Below the pieces are notes generated by a model, which made no database searches, was not told where the DNA came from, and worked only from the letters and a program-made list of their open reading frames with translations. DNA of 32,361 nucleotides, from NCBI GenBank assembly GCA_009885795.1, contig VFKA01000083.1, forward strand, positions 1-32,361, written 5' to 3'. The translations under genes and the position numbers were made by a program. Below are positions 1 to 8,160 of this stretch, one piece after another. How positions within the stretch are numbered: position 1 is the stretch's first letter; every line of letters starts with the position of its first letter. This stretch comes from Rhodospirillales bacterium (lineage in GTDB: Bacteria; Pseudomonadota; Alphaproteobacteria; Dongiales; Dongiaceae).

Positions 1-10
1 AGGGCCGCCA

Positions 11-253
11 TCAGGCGACCAGGTGGGCCATGCCTCGGCGCTCGGCCACGATACTGATGGGAATCTCCGCCGCGCCAGGCGGCACGACACCATTCGCTCG
101 CCGCAATTCGGGCGCCAGCGCGAAAACCAAATCCGCCAACTCCTCGAAGGTCGCGGCTTGGCAGCACGGGCCGGGAATGTCTTCCCCGTCCGTCCACCAG
201 CTCCGCGAAGCGTCATCCCAGCGCGCGCGGACGATATAGGTCTTGGGTTCCAT
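11..253 (-). CDS. DUF1902-type small protein
   Basis: An 80-residue protein that begins with an EPKTYIVRARWDD-like strand, followed by a tryptophan-rich turn and a 'D-x-PG' motif (residues 23-28). This is the usual layout of DUF1902 proteins, which have a HicB-like partial RNase H fold and are often found beside small toxin-like genes. The stop codon lies only 10 bases from the window edge, so any partner gene downstream is outside view. No strong ribosome binding site is visible. Assignment to the family is from remembered pattern only; its role as an antitoxin is inference. Confidence 0.7.
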   Translation of the reverse strand: MEPKTYIVRARWDDASRSWWTDGEDIPGPCCQAATFEELADLVFALAPELRRANGVVPPGAAEIPISIVAERRGMAHLVA

Positions 254-374
254 TGCTTGACTCGCGAGCCCACCTTAGGCCGGATCACGCCCCAATGCCA
301 GCGATACGGCCGATCTGCTTCGCGGGCGTTATATGATAATCCGACCGGTCGGCAGCGAGAAGGCGGCACAACCG

Positions 375-1928
375 ATGGACAGCTTCGACTTCATCGTCGT
401 CGGCGCCGGCAGCGCCGGCTCGGTGCTCGCCTCGCGCCTGACGGAGGACGCCGACATCACTGTCGCGTTGGTGGAGGCGGGCGGGCCGGCCTCGGATCCG
501 GCAATCGCCGATCCGCTCGCCTGGCCGCGCCTGCAAGGCACGGCGATCGACTGGCAATATTCGACCGTCCCGCAAGCCGGCACCGCCGGGCGCGTCCATG
601 CCTGGCCGCGCGGGCGCGTCATCGGCGGGTCGAGCGCCATGAACGCCATGGCCCACGTGCGAGGGGCTCCCGCCGATTTCGACGCCTGGGCGCGGGATGG
701 CTGCGCCGGTTGGGGCTTCGCGGACTTGTTTCCTTACTTCTTGCGCTCGGAGACCTGGCCCCTCGCGCCCTCGCCCTATCATGGGCGTTCCGGCCCGGTG
801 CGGCTGATGACTCCTTCCGATCCGCACCCGGTCGCGCGATGCTTCATGGCGGCGGCGGCGGAGCTCGGCCTCGAACCCACCGGCGAACACAACGGCCCGC
901 GCATGGCCGGGCCGACGCTCAACACCCTCGCCATCGTCGAGGGGCGCCGGCAGAGCGTCGCCGATGCCTATCTCACGCCGGCCCTGGGGCGCCCCAATCT
1001 GACGGTTCTTGATCGCGCCGTCGTCGTCGAGCTGCTGACCGTGCCGGGCCCGCGCTGCACCGGTGTCGCGACGAAGCGCGGCGGCAAGGTCCGCGCCATC
1101 CGCGCCGAGCGCGCCGTGATCCTCGCCGCCGGAACCATCGGAACGCCCTTGATTCTCCTGCGCTCGGGCATAGGCCCGGCGGCCGATCTTCGCAAGATCG
1201 GAATCACGGTGCGCCTCGATCTGCCGGGCGTCGGCGCGAACCTCCACGATCATCTGCTCTCCGGCGGCAACGTCTATCGCGCGCGCCGGCCCGTGCCAGT
1301 GTCCAAGTACCAGCATTCCGAATCGCTGCTCTACATCGAGCGATCCGCCGGCGCGGCCCCGGAATTGACCTTGGCTTGCGTCGCGGCACCCGTGGTGACC
1401 GAGGCCTTCGCCGCGCCGCCTTTCGGCAGCGCCTACACGATCATGGCGGGATTCGGCCACCCGCGAAGCCGAGGCACCTTGCGCCTCGCCTCGGCCGACG
1501 CGCGCGCCGCGCCGCTCATCGACCCCAATTATCTCGCCGAAAGCCATGATAGGGAAATGTTCCTTGAGGCGCTCGATTGGGCGCAGGCCATCGGCGCCGC
1601 GCGGGCGCTCGACGATTGGCGGGAGGGGGAGTTGCTGCCGGGTCCCGGATGCACCGCCGCCGCCGACCGTCTCGCCTTCCTCGAACGCGCCGCTTATACC
1701 CATCATCATCCGGTCGGCACTTGCCGGATGGGCGCGGGCGAGGCGGCGGTGGTCGGCCCCGATCTCGCGCTGCGCGGCTTCGAGGGTCTCTACGTCGCCG
1801 ACGCCTCGGTGGTCCCGCGTATCACCACCGGACCCGTCAACGCCGCGATCGTCGCCATCGCCGAGCGGGCGAGCGATCTTTTTCGTGGCCGAAAGCCATT
1901 GGCGCCATGCCATCCCGCCGGCAATTGA
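375..1928 (+). CDS. GMC-family FAD oxidoreductase (choline dehydrogenase-like)
   Basis: A full-length 517-residue flavoprotein of the glucose-methanol-choline family, which oxidises alcohols with FAD. The N-terminal dinucleotide fold is clear (VVGAGSAGS, residues 8-16). The GMC signature GRVIGGSSAMN lies at 80-90, a second FAD contact region near 247-260, and the C-terminal catalytic region has HHHPVGTCRMG (443-453) with the partner Asn in TTGPVNAA (N489). The start at 375 is preferred over an in-frame ATG 42 bases upstream because it places the FAD motif eight residues from the N terminus, as is usual. The substrate cannot be told from sequence; choline dehydrogenase and other alcohol dehydrogenases share these motifs. 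It overlaps the next gene by 22 bases, suggesting co-transcription. Confidence 0.9.
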   Translation: MDSFDFIVVGAGSAGSVLASRLTEDADITVALVEAGGPASDPAIADPLAWPRLQGTAIDWQYSTVPQAGTAGRVHAWPRGRVIGGSSAMNAMAHVRGAPADFDAWARDGCAGWGFADLFPYFLRSETWPLAPSPYHGRSGPVRLMTPSDPHPVARCFMAAAAELGLEPTGEHNGPRMAGPTLNTLAIVEGRRQSVADAYLTPALGRPNLTVLDRAVVVELLTVPGPRCTGVATKRGGKVRAIRAERAVILAAGTIGTPLILLRSGIGPAADLRKIGITVRLDLPGVGANLHDHLLSGGNVYRARRPVPVSKYQHSESLLYIERSAGAAPELTLACVAAPVVTEAFAAPPFGSAYTIMAGFGHPRSRGTLRLASADARAAPLIDPNYLAESHDREMFLEALDWAQAIGAARALDDWREGELLPGPGCTAAADRLAFLERAAYTHHHPVGTCRMGAGEAAVVGPDLALRGFEGLYVADASVVPRITTGPVNAAIVAIAERASDLFRGRKPLAPCHPAGN

Positions 1929-2314
1929 TCGTCGCCGCTCTCGTTGTCGCCGCGATCGCGCCCCAATTGGCGTGGGCCGATGAAATCGACATCGAACTGC
2001 GCAACCGGTCCGGCGAGCAGATGCGCTGCGTGTCGCAATTCGCCCACTACGTCACCGCCGAGGAGGGAACGGCCGAAGCAGGCAAGTCGCTGACGCTGCG
2101 TTATGATCGCGATCCCGCGCTCGGGACGCTGTCGCGCCCCGGCCTTGCCGGTGTCACGATGATGCTGGAGCGGGTGATCTGCGGCACGGCGGCGGATTGG
2201 TCGGCGACGCACGCGCCGGTGCCGCTGCTCTCGGTGTTGCATGCGCCGCCGCGGCGTTACGCCGGCGATTGCCGGCTCGAGGGCCGGCTCGCCTGCGGGC
2301 CGCCGGCTAACTGA
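1907..2314 (+). CDS. Secreted hypothetical protein with four cysteines
   Basis: A 135-residue protein with a clear Sec signal peptide: basic start MPSRR, hydrophobic core at 7-19, and a likely cut after LAWA (residue 24). The mature part has exactly four cysteines (C41, C92, C122, C130), which fits two disulfide bonds in the periplasm. I do not recognise the family. It starts inside the 3' end of the GMC oxidoreductase gene (22-base overlap, different frame), so it is probably made from the same transcript. It could be a small periplasmic partner, but nothing in the sequence proves that. Its 3' end overlaps the convergent DauA-like gene by eight bases. Confidence 0.75.
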   Translation: MPSRRQLIVAALVVAAIAPQLAWADEIDIELRNRSGEQMRCVSQFAHYVTAEEGTAEAGKSLTLRYDRDPALGTLSRPGLAGVTMMLERVICGTAADWSATHAPVPLLSVLHAPPRRYAGDCRLEGRLACGPPAN

Positions 2315-3440
2315 GCAAACCGGCCCGGTCCGGCGAAAGCTCGGCGGCGACGATCCCCTCGCCGCGCAACGCCGCCGGCAGCTCGGTCCCCAGCGCCAGC
2401 GCCGCCGCGATGGCGCCGGCGGCTGGCGAGGTTTCGATGCCGTAGCCGCCTTGCCCCGCCATCCACACAAACCCCTCGGCCGCCTTCGTCGGGCCGATGA
2501 CCAGCGTGCGGTCGGCGACGAAGCTCCTGAGACCCGCCCAACCGCGATGAACGCGCCGGATCGGAAAGGCGATCGCCTTTTCGATGCGATCGACGGCGGT
2601 CGCCACGTCCATGTCATCGGCCTGGGCGTCGCACGGCTCGGACGGCGTCTCCTCGGACAGCGAGCCCAAGAATCGCCCGGCATCGGGCTTGAAGTAGAAT
2701 TGCTCCTCGAGATCGGTCACGAGCGGAAACGAGCGCGCATCGAGGCCGGCCGGGCCATCGAAGATGAAGGCGGTGCGCCGCATCGGTTGCAGTCCGATGC
2801 CCGGCACGCCGGCCAGGGCCGCGATCTTGTCCGCCCACGCCCCGGCGGCGTTGATGACGACGGGTGCGCTGAAATCGCCAACCGGCGTCGCCGCCCGCCA
2901 TTCGCCGCCGCGCCGCTCGAGCGCCGTCACCTCGGCCGCGCAAACCACCTGTCCGCCATGGTGCTTGATGCCCTTCAAATAACCGCCGTGCAGCGCATGC
3001 ACGTCGATGTCCTCGGCGTCCCTTTGCAAGGCGGCGGCGGAAACGAAGTCGCGATTGAGGATGGGGACGAGGCGCACCGCTTCCTCGACTTCGATGGCTC
3101 GCAGGCGGTCGCCGAGATCGCTCATCTGGACCAGCAGCGCGTCGAGGCTCGGGCGCTGCTGCTCGGGCGCGACGAAGAGCACGCCGCGAGGCGTCAGGAT
3201 CGGGTGATCGGCAAAGCCCGGCGGGGGCTGGCGCAGGAACCGGCCGCTGGCGCGCACCAGCCGGCGGATGGCGATGTTCCCGTAAGCCTCGATGAACATG
3301 GCGGCCGAGCGCCCGGTGCTGTGATAGCCGGGCTGGTCCTCGCGTTCGAGCAGGATGACGCGCGCCCGGGGCGCCAGCGCGAAACCGGCCGCGGCCCCGG
3401 CGATGCCGGCCCCGATGATGAGGACGTCCGTATTGTGCAT
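2307..3440 (-). CDS. DauA-like FAD-dependent D-amino-acid (D-arginine) dehydrogenase
   Basis: A 377-residue flavoprotein of the DAO family. It opens with the FAD-binding motif VLIIGAGIAGAAAG (residues 6-19), followed by LEREDQPGYHSTGRSAA (31-47), a stretch I recognise as nearly the same in Pseudomonas D-arginine dehydrogenase DauA. Further DauA-type motifs are FYFKPDAG and GLRSFVAD, which carry the expected tyrosine and arginine, and a C-terminal QGGYGIETSPA. DauA oxidises D-arginine and other D-amino acids to 2-keto acids. The position that I remember as His48 in the DauA active site is Met48 here, while Tyr53 is kept, so substrate range may differ. No dauB-like dehydrogenase is adjacent. 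The gene stands alone on its strand. Confidence 0.85.
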   Translation of the reverse strand: MHNTDVLIIGAGIAGAAAGFALAPRARVILLEREDQPGYHSTGRSAAMFIEAYGNIAIRRLVRASGRFLRQPPPGFADHPILTPRGVLFVAPEQQRPSLDALLVQMSDLGDRLRAIEVEEAVRLVPILNRDFVSAAALQRDAEDIDVHALHGGYLKGIKHHGGQVVCAAEVTALERRGGEWRAATPVGDFSAPVVINAAGAWADKIAALAGVPGIGLQPMRRTAFIFDGPAGLDARSFPLVTDLEEQFYFKPDAGRFLGSLSEETPSEPCDAQADDMDVATAVDRIEKAIAFPIRRVHRGWAGLRSFVADRTLVIGPTKAAEGFVWMAGQGGYGIETSPAAGAIAAALALGTELPAALRGEGIVAAELSPDRAGLLS

Positions 3441-3499
3441 GGGAAAAACTAGTACATCGTTTCCGAGGATAGAATCATAGGCTCAAAACCATCGTTGGA

Positions 3500-3565
3500 A
3501 CCACAGAGGCACAGAGGCACAGAGAAGCTTTCGGTCCTGACTCTGTGCCTCTGTGACTCTGTGGT
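3500..3565. repeat. Long hairpin made of a 9-bp CACAGAGGC repeat
   Basis: The left arm (3500-3524) and right arm (3541-3565) are reverse complements with one mismatch, separated by a 16-base loop. The left arm is itself a tandem run of the unit CACAGAGGC (about 2.6 copies). It lies downstream of the hydratase/DddP-like gene pair and upstream of the DauA-like gene. There is no T-run, so it is not a classical intrinsic terminator. The remaining bases of 3441-3609 show no gene. Confidence 0.85.
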
Positions 3566-3609
3566 GAATCCTTGCTCGGGGACATGAGAGGTTTCATGGA
3601 ATCGATCTA

Positions 3610-4812
3610 CTAGGACAAACCCTCTTCGAAGGGATAGCTGGACAGCTTCTCCACGCCCGTCGCGGTCACCAGCACCTGCTCCTCGAGCTTCACCATCTCC
3701 CGCCCGCCCTGGCGCCCGACCAGGGCCTCGACGCAGATGGTCATGCCCGGCACCAGCACGCCGTCATAGCCGCCGCGCTCGAAATCCTCCTTGAACACCA
3801 CCGCCGGATACTCGTCGCAGAGCCCGACGCCGTGGAACAGCACGCTGTAGCGATTGGGAAGACAGTCCTCGGGAAGCCGGAACGCCTTCTCGGCGTATTC
3901 GCGAAAGCCGATGCCGGGAGCCGCCAGCGCGATATTGTGCTCGATCTGCTCGCGTGCAAGCGCATAGAGCGTGCGTTGCTCGTTCGTCGGTTTCCGCTCG
4001 CCGCAAATCCAACTACGGGAAAGATCGGAACAATACCCGTTGGGGCCGATGAGGTCGGTATCGAAGCTGACCATGTCGCCCGCCTCGATGACGCGCTCCG
4101 AGCATTCCTGGAACCAGGGATTGGTGCGCGGCCCGCTCGTGAGCAACCTGGTCTCGATCCACTCGCCGCCCAATTCGATGTTGGTCTGGTGAAGGACGGA
4201 CCACAGCGCGTTTTCGGTGATGCCGGGTTTCAACGCCGCTTGCATCCGGCGCATGCTCTCCTCGCACCCAACGACCGCCTCGCGCATCGCCTCGATCTCG
4301 ACCGCGTTCTTGATGGCGCGCGCGGTCTCCATCACCTCCTCGCCCTCCATGATCTGGACGCCGAGGGATACGAGCGCCTGCAGGCCCGGCGGATCGATCT
4401 TGTCCACCGCCAATCGCCGGTTGCCGCCGCCGTGGAGTCGGACGAGCTCGGCGATCTCGGCCGCCCAGCGCGAAGCGAACTCGTCCGCGCGCGGCCCGCC
4501 CATGAAATAAAAATAGGACGTGGCCGGGCGCACCTCGTCGATGGTCTCGATCCCCTTCGACAGGAACTCGCAGTTATGGAAATCGAACAGCACCACCGGC
4601 CCTTGCGTCGGGACGAAGGCATAGCGCGCCTTGTTGTGCAGGGTCCAGACCTGCATGTTGGCGCTGCCGGTGGCGTAACGGACGTTGATGGGGTCGTAGA
4701 GCAGGATCCCGGCATAATCGTGCCGCTTCAGCTCCGCCCGCACCCGCCCCAGGCGATAGGCGCGCAAAGTCTTCTGGTCGATCGGCGTCCGGTGATAGGG
4801 CGGCGTCGGCAT
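3610..4812 (-). CDS. DddP-like M24-family protein (candidate DMSP lyase)
   Basis: A 400-residue pita-bread-fold (M24) protein. It carries D251 and D253 (FDTD), D263 (CSDLS), H327 and D333 (FHGVGLCDE), E362 (CVEAL) and E377 (LEEQ), with Y322 five residues before H327. These match in identity and spacing the metal ligands (D295, D297, D307, H371, E406, E421), catalytic D377 and Y366 that I recall for the Roseobacter DMSP lyase DddP, which splits DMSP into dimethylsulfide and acrylate. Long stretches such as GGEWIETRLL and SGPRTNPWFQEC are also DddP-like. It lacks roughly 40 N-terminal residues of the Roseobacter enzymes. The start two bases after the stop of the upstream hydratase gene fits an operon. 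A peptidase-like or other hydrolase role remains possible. Confidence 0.8.
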   Translation of the reverse strand: MPTPPYHRTPIDQKTLRAYRLGRVRAELKRHDYAGILLYDPINVRYATGSANMQVWTLHNKARYAFVPTQGPVVLFDFHNCEFLSKGIETIDEVRPATSYFYFMGGPRADEFASRWAAEIAELVRLHGGGNRRLAVDKIDPPGLQALVSLGVQIMEGEEVMETARAIKNAVEIEAMREAVVGCEESMRRMQAALKPGITENALWSVLHQTNIELGGEWIETRLLTSGPRTNPWFQECSERVIEAGDMVSFDTDLIGPNGYCSDLSRSWICGERKPTNEQRTLYALAREQIEHNIALAAPGIGFREYAEKAFRLPEDCLPNRYSVLFHGVGLCDEYPAVVFKEDFERGGYDGVLVPGMTICVEALVGRQGGREMVKLEEQVLVTATGVEKLSSYPFEEGLS

Positions 4813-4814
4813 CG

Positions 4815-5597
4815 TTACACCGTGAAGGAAGCGCTGACCTGGCCGAGCGCGCCGAAATCGGCCGTCACCTTGTCGCCGGGCGCGATGCCGGCCGGCTTCA
4901 CGCAAGTACCCGTGGTGATGACCTCGCCCGCCTTCAGTCCCGCCCCGCGCTTGGCCCGGTCGTTGGCGAGCCAGGCGAGCGCCAGGCGCGGATCGCCGAG
5001 TACGTTGGCGCCGCTACCGGTTCCGGCGACGGCGCCGTTCTTGTAAAGCGAGACCGCATGCTTGGAGAGATCGACCGCGCGCCAGCCCTTGGCCTCGGGC
5101 CCGAGCACGAAGAAGCAGGCGCAGGCGTCCTCGGCCACAATCTGCGGCGCGCCCACGTTGGCGTAGTCGCGGTAACGCGAATCCGGCACCTCGATGGCGA
5201 GATGCAGCGTATCGACCGCCGCCATCACCTCGTCCATCGTATAGGGCCGCCCGCGCGGCGGCAGGCCGCGCCCCATCCGATACGCAAACTCGGCCTCGGC
5301 GACGCGCATGTGCAAGGATCCGGCCGGCAGCGCCGCGCCGTCGCCATGGGCGAAGCGCTGGAAGAGCCGCGCCCCCAGCGGCTCGTCGACGCCGATATGC
5401 TTCTGCCCGTCCTTGCTGGTGGCGGCGATCTTCCAGCCGATGCTGGGCCCCGCCAATTCGGCCAGCGCGTCCTGGATGGCGTAGCCTTCCTCGACGTCGC
5501 GCGGGCGCAAATTCTCTGGCAGCGCCTCGACGAGGCGACGCTCCTGCCAGGCGGCCCACAGGAAGCGAGCCGCGTCCTCGATGGCATCTTGCCGCAT
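4815..5597 (-). CDS. 2-keto-4-pentenoate hydratase-like protein (FAH superfamily)
   Basis: A 260-residue member of the MhpD/TesE branch of the fumarylacetoacetate hydrolase superfamily. Features are GWKIAATS with K56, the acidic pair in AEAEFAYRMGR (E101, E103), E136 in LAIEVPDSR, and the C-terminal barrel segment with VITTGTCVKPAGIAPGD. These enzymes add water to 2-hydroxypenta-2,4-dienoate or decarboxylate 2-oxo-hex-3-enedioate in meta-cleavage pathways. No other meta-cleavage gene is in view. It is the first gene of a two-gene unit with the DddP-like gene, two bases downstream, and is divergent from mtnA across 82 bases. The exact substrate is not determined. Confidence 0.85.
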   Translation of the reverse strand: MRQDAIEDAARFLWAAWQERRLVEALPENLRPRDVEEGYAIQDALAELAGPSIGWKIAATSKDGQKHIGVDEPLGARLFQRFAHGDGAALPAGSLHMRVAEAEFAYRMGRGLPPRGRPYTMDEVMAAVDTLHLAIEVPDSRYRDYANVGAPQIVAEDACACFFVLGPEAKGWRAVDLSKHAVSLYKNGAVAGTGSGANVLGDPRLALAWLANDRAKRGAGLKAGEVITTGTCVKPAGIAPGDKVTADFGALGQVSASFTV

Positions 5598-5679
5598 GGC
5601 GCTACTGTTCGCCGTTCCGCCGGCATCCTGTCAAGCCCTCGTCTGGACATGATCCGCGGGCGCCTGATATGGAGCCGCC

Positions 5680-6825
<1,146 letters not shown>

Positions 6826-6853
6826 GGGCCGTTATCGAATTTCGGTGACGTCA

Positions 6854-6896
6854 GCAAAGGGGTCCCAGCAAAGGGGTCAGGTCTTGCCTTTTGCCT
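6854..6896. repeat. Repeat block ending in GGGGTCAGGTCTTGCCTTTT
   Basis: Two copies of GCAAAGGGGTC are followed by a 24-base run (6873-6896) identical to 23357-23380. It marks the left edge of the golvesin-domain remnant. From memory, sequences of this GGGGTCAGGTCTTG type often occur near REP-associated tyrosine transposases (RAYT/IS200-like); none is present in this window, so that link is inference. Confidence 0.7.
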
Positions 6897-7796
6897 CACC
6901 CGCTCCGTATCCATCACGCCAACGGCAAGACATTGGTATGGAAGAGCCAAGTGTCGAACGGCGGCGTCTGGCAACTGCTGGGCACCTTCCCGATGGCGGC
7001 GAACCAGAACCACCGCGCGGTCCTCACCAACATGGCCGACGGCATCGTGGTCGCCGACGCGGTCGGGTTCCAGCGCGTGGGCTCAGCCCCGCCGGCGGCG
7101 GTGTTCGCGCCCGCGATCCCCGCGCGCGACGAGTACGAGGTCTACGTCCGCTGGGTGCACACCAGCGGCCGGGCCACCGACGCGCCCTACGTGGTGTTCC
7201 GCGAGGGCGGCTCGACGACGATCCGGGTGAACCAGGCCGACAACGTCCTCAACGGCACCTGGGTCCCGCTCGGCACCTTCATCATGGCGCCGGGGCAGGG
7301 CCACCGGGTGGAGCTGCGCGACGACGCCAACGGCACCGTCGAGGCCGACGCGGTGCGGTTCCTGGGCAAGCCGGTGACCAAGACCGCGACCTGGACGCTC
7401 TCGGCCGCGCAGACCGCCAACCACCGCGTCTATGCCAAATGGCCCGCCTCCAATCTGAATCCCACCAATGCGGTGTTCGCGGTGACCCATGGCGGCGGCA
7501 CCACCAACGTCACCGTCAACCAGCGCGTCAACGGGGGCCAGTGGGTGCTGCTCGGCACGTTTCCCTTTACGTCGGGCGGCGCCGGCTACAAGGTGACGCT
7601 CATGGGGAATTCCATCGGCCGGGCCGCGGCCGACGCCGTGCACATGGTGGCCGAGCCCGTGGTCACCGACGCCTTCACCTGGACGCCGGCGATCCCGGGG
7701 CCCGGCAGCTACCAGCTCTACGCCCGCTGGACGGCGTCCTCGGCGAACACCGCCGCCGCCGGTTACACCATCGTGCATGGCGGGGGCAGCCAAGAC
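6897..7796 (+). pseudogene. Remnant of a repeat protein with golvesin-like domains
   Basis: An open frame of about 300 codons made of repeats of roughly 95 residues. Each unit follows the pattern: hydrophobic strand, YxVYxxW, TNAxYxVxHxGG, T-x-V-x-VNQ, WxxLGTF, V-x-L-x-D and ADAVxFxx. Two full units (about 7080-7368 and 7369-7656) are flanked by a partial unit at each end. The left unit begins inside its 'IHHANG' strand directly after the shared 24-base repeat, with no good start codon. The right unit stops after 'HGGGS', in the middle of the motif. Such golvesin C-terminal-like domains occur in large secreted or RHS-type proteins. Truncation at both ends and lack of a signal peptide argue for a dead fragment. 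The frame stays open by chance to a stop at 7850. Confidence 0.7.
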
Positions 7797-7814
7797 CGAT
7801 TGGCTCCCGCCATT

Positions 7815-7932
7815 GGCATGCCAGCCTGCAAAATCGATGAAAGTTATTGACTTTCCCTAACGAGTTCCTATATTGTTCTTGCATCCCGTTTCGGCGGGAT
7901 CGGCGTAGCTCTTTGACATCGTGAATAGGGCC
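7815..7932 (+). promoter_or_regulatory. Promoter/leader cassette, copy A
   Basis: Closely related to 24641-24756. In order it holds a palindrome (GGCATGCC), a -35 box TTGACT (7847-7852), a 16-base spacer, a -10 box TATATT (7869-7874) overlapped by a LexA-type operator, a 6-bp hairpin with a 6-base loop (7883-7900), and a boxA-like motif GCTCTTTGACA (7908-7918) followed by TCGTGAATAGG. Such a promoter-hairpin-boxA order is known from rRNA leaders and some CRISPR leaders, but no 16S gene or CRISPR repeat follows here. It points toward mtnK's 3' end, so it drives no known gene. It could be the promoter of an unannotated RNA. Confidence 0.6.
7864..7878 (+). promoter_or_regulatory. Candidate LexA operator GTTC-N7-GTTC
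   Basis: GTTC at 7864-7867 and 7875-7878, seven bases apart, matches the direct-repeat SOS box known for alphaproteobacterial LexA. It overlaps the -10 element of cassette A, where a bound repressor would block RNA polymerase. The same arrangement is in cassette B. Confidence 0.6.
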
Positions 7933-8160
7933 TTTGGCGGACGGCGCCCTCGCGGGCGAGCGGTCGCCGGCCGGGGCGGGTTCCGCCCCCGAAAATGGCC
8001 GTTTTCCGCGGGCGGTTTCCCCAGGAAAAAGTCTTCATGGGGTTGTTCCTCCGGAAAATAGAATCGCGTTCGGATGAATTAGGACAAAATGCCATGTCGG
8101 ACAAGGGCTTGGCTCGAAATTGCCCGCGAAATGCCTAAATCCGATTCTTCGGATGTCGCC
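7933..8160. other. Gene-free stretch with dense potential RNA structure
   Basis: No credible gene is present. It lies just downstream of cassette A. Stems visible by eye are GGGGCGG/CCGCCCC (7973-7979 with 7983-7989), a longer-range TTTTCCG/CGGAAAA (8002-8008 with 8052-8058), and inside it CCCCA/TGGGG (8019-8023 with 8038-8042) interleaved with GGAA/TTCC (8024-8027 with 8046-8049), which would make a pseudoknot. If cassette A is transcribed, this would be its RNA. Confidence 0.35.

Noticed and set aside
285-1913. Long open frame (about 540 codons) antisense to the GMC oxidoreductase gene
   Set aside because: Arg/Gly/Ala-rich composition with no domain; the plus strand encodes a complete enzyme with all motifs. 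It is a by-product of high GC content.
2241-3452. Long plus-strand frame of about 400 codons over the DauA-like gene
   Set aside because: No recognisable motif, while the minus strand gives an intact flavoprotein.
3500-3565. Intrinsic terminator
   Set aside because: A strong stem exists but there is no T-run on either side.
7797-7850. C-terminal end of the golvesin-repeat frame
   Set aside because: After 7796 the repeat pattern is lost and the frame reads into cassette A; the stop at 7850 is accidental.
7815-8160. CRISPR leader with an array
   Set aside because: The promoter-hairpin-boxA order is reminiscent of CRISPR leaders, but no regularly spaced repeat follows at either copy.
7815-8160. 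Start of an rRNA operon
   Set aside because: The boxA-like motif fits an rrn leader, but no 16S sequence follows; mtnK is next. The same holds at 24641-25044.
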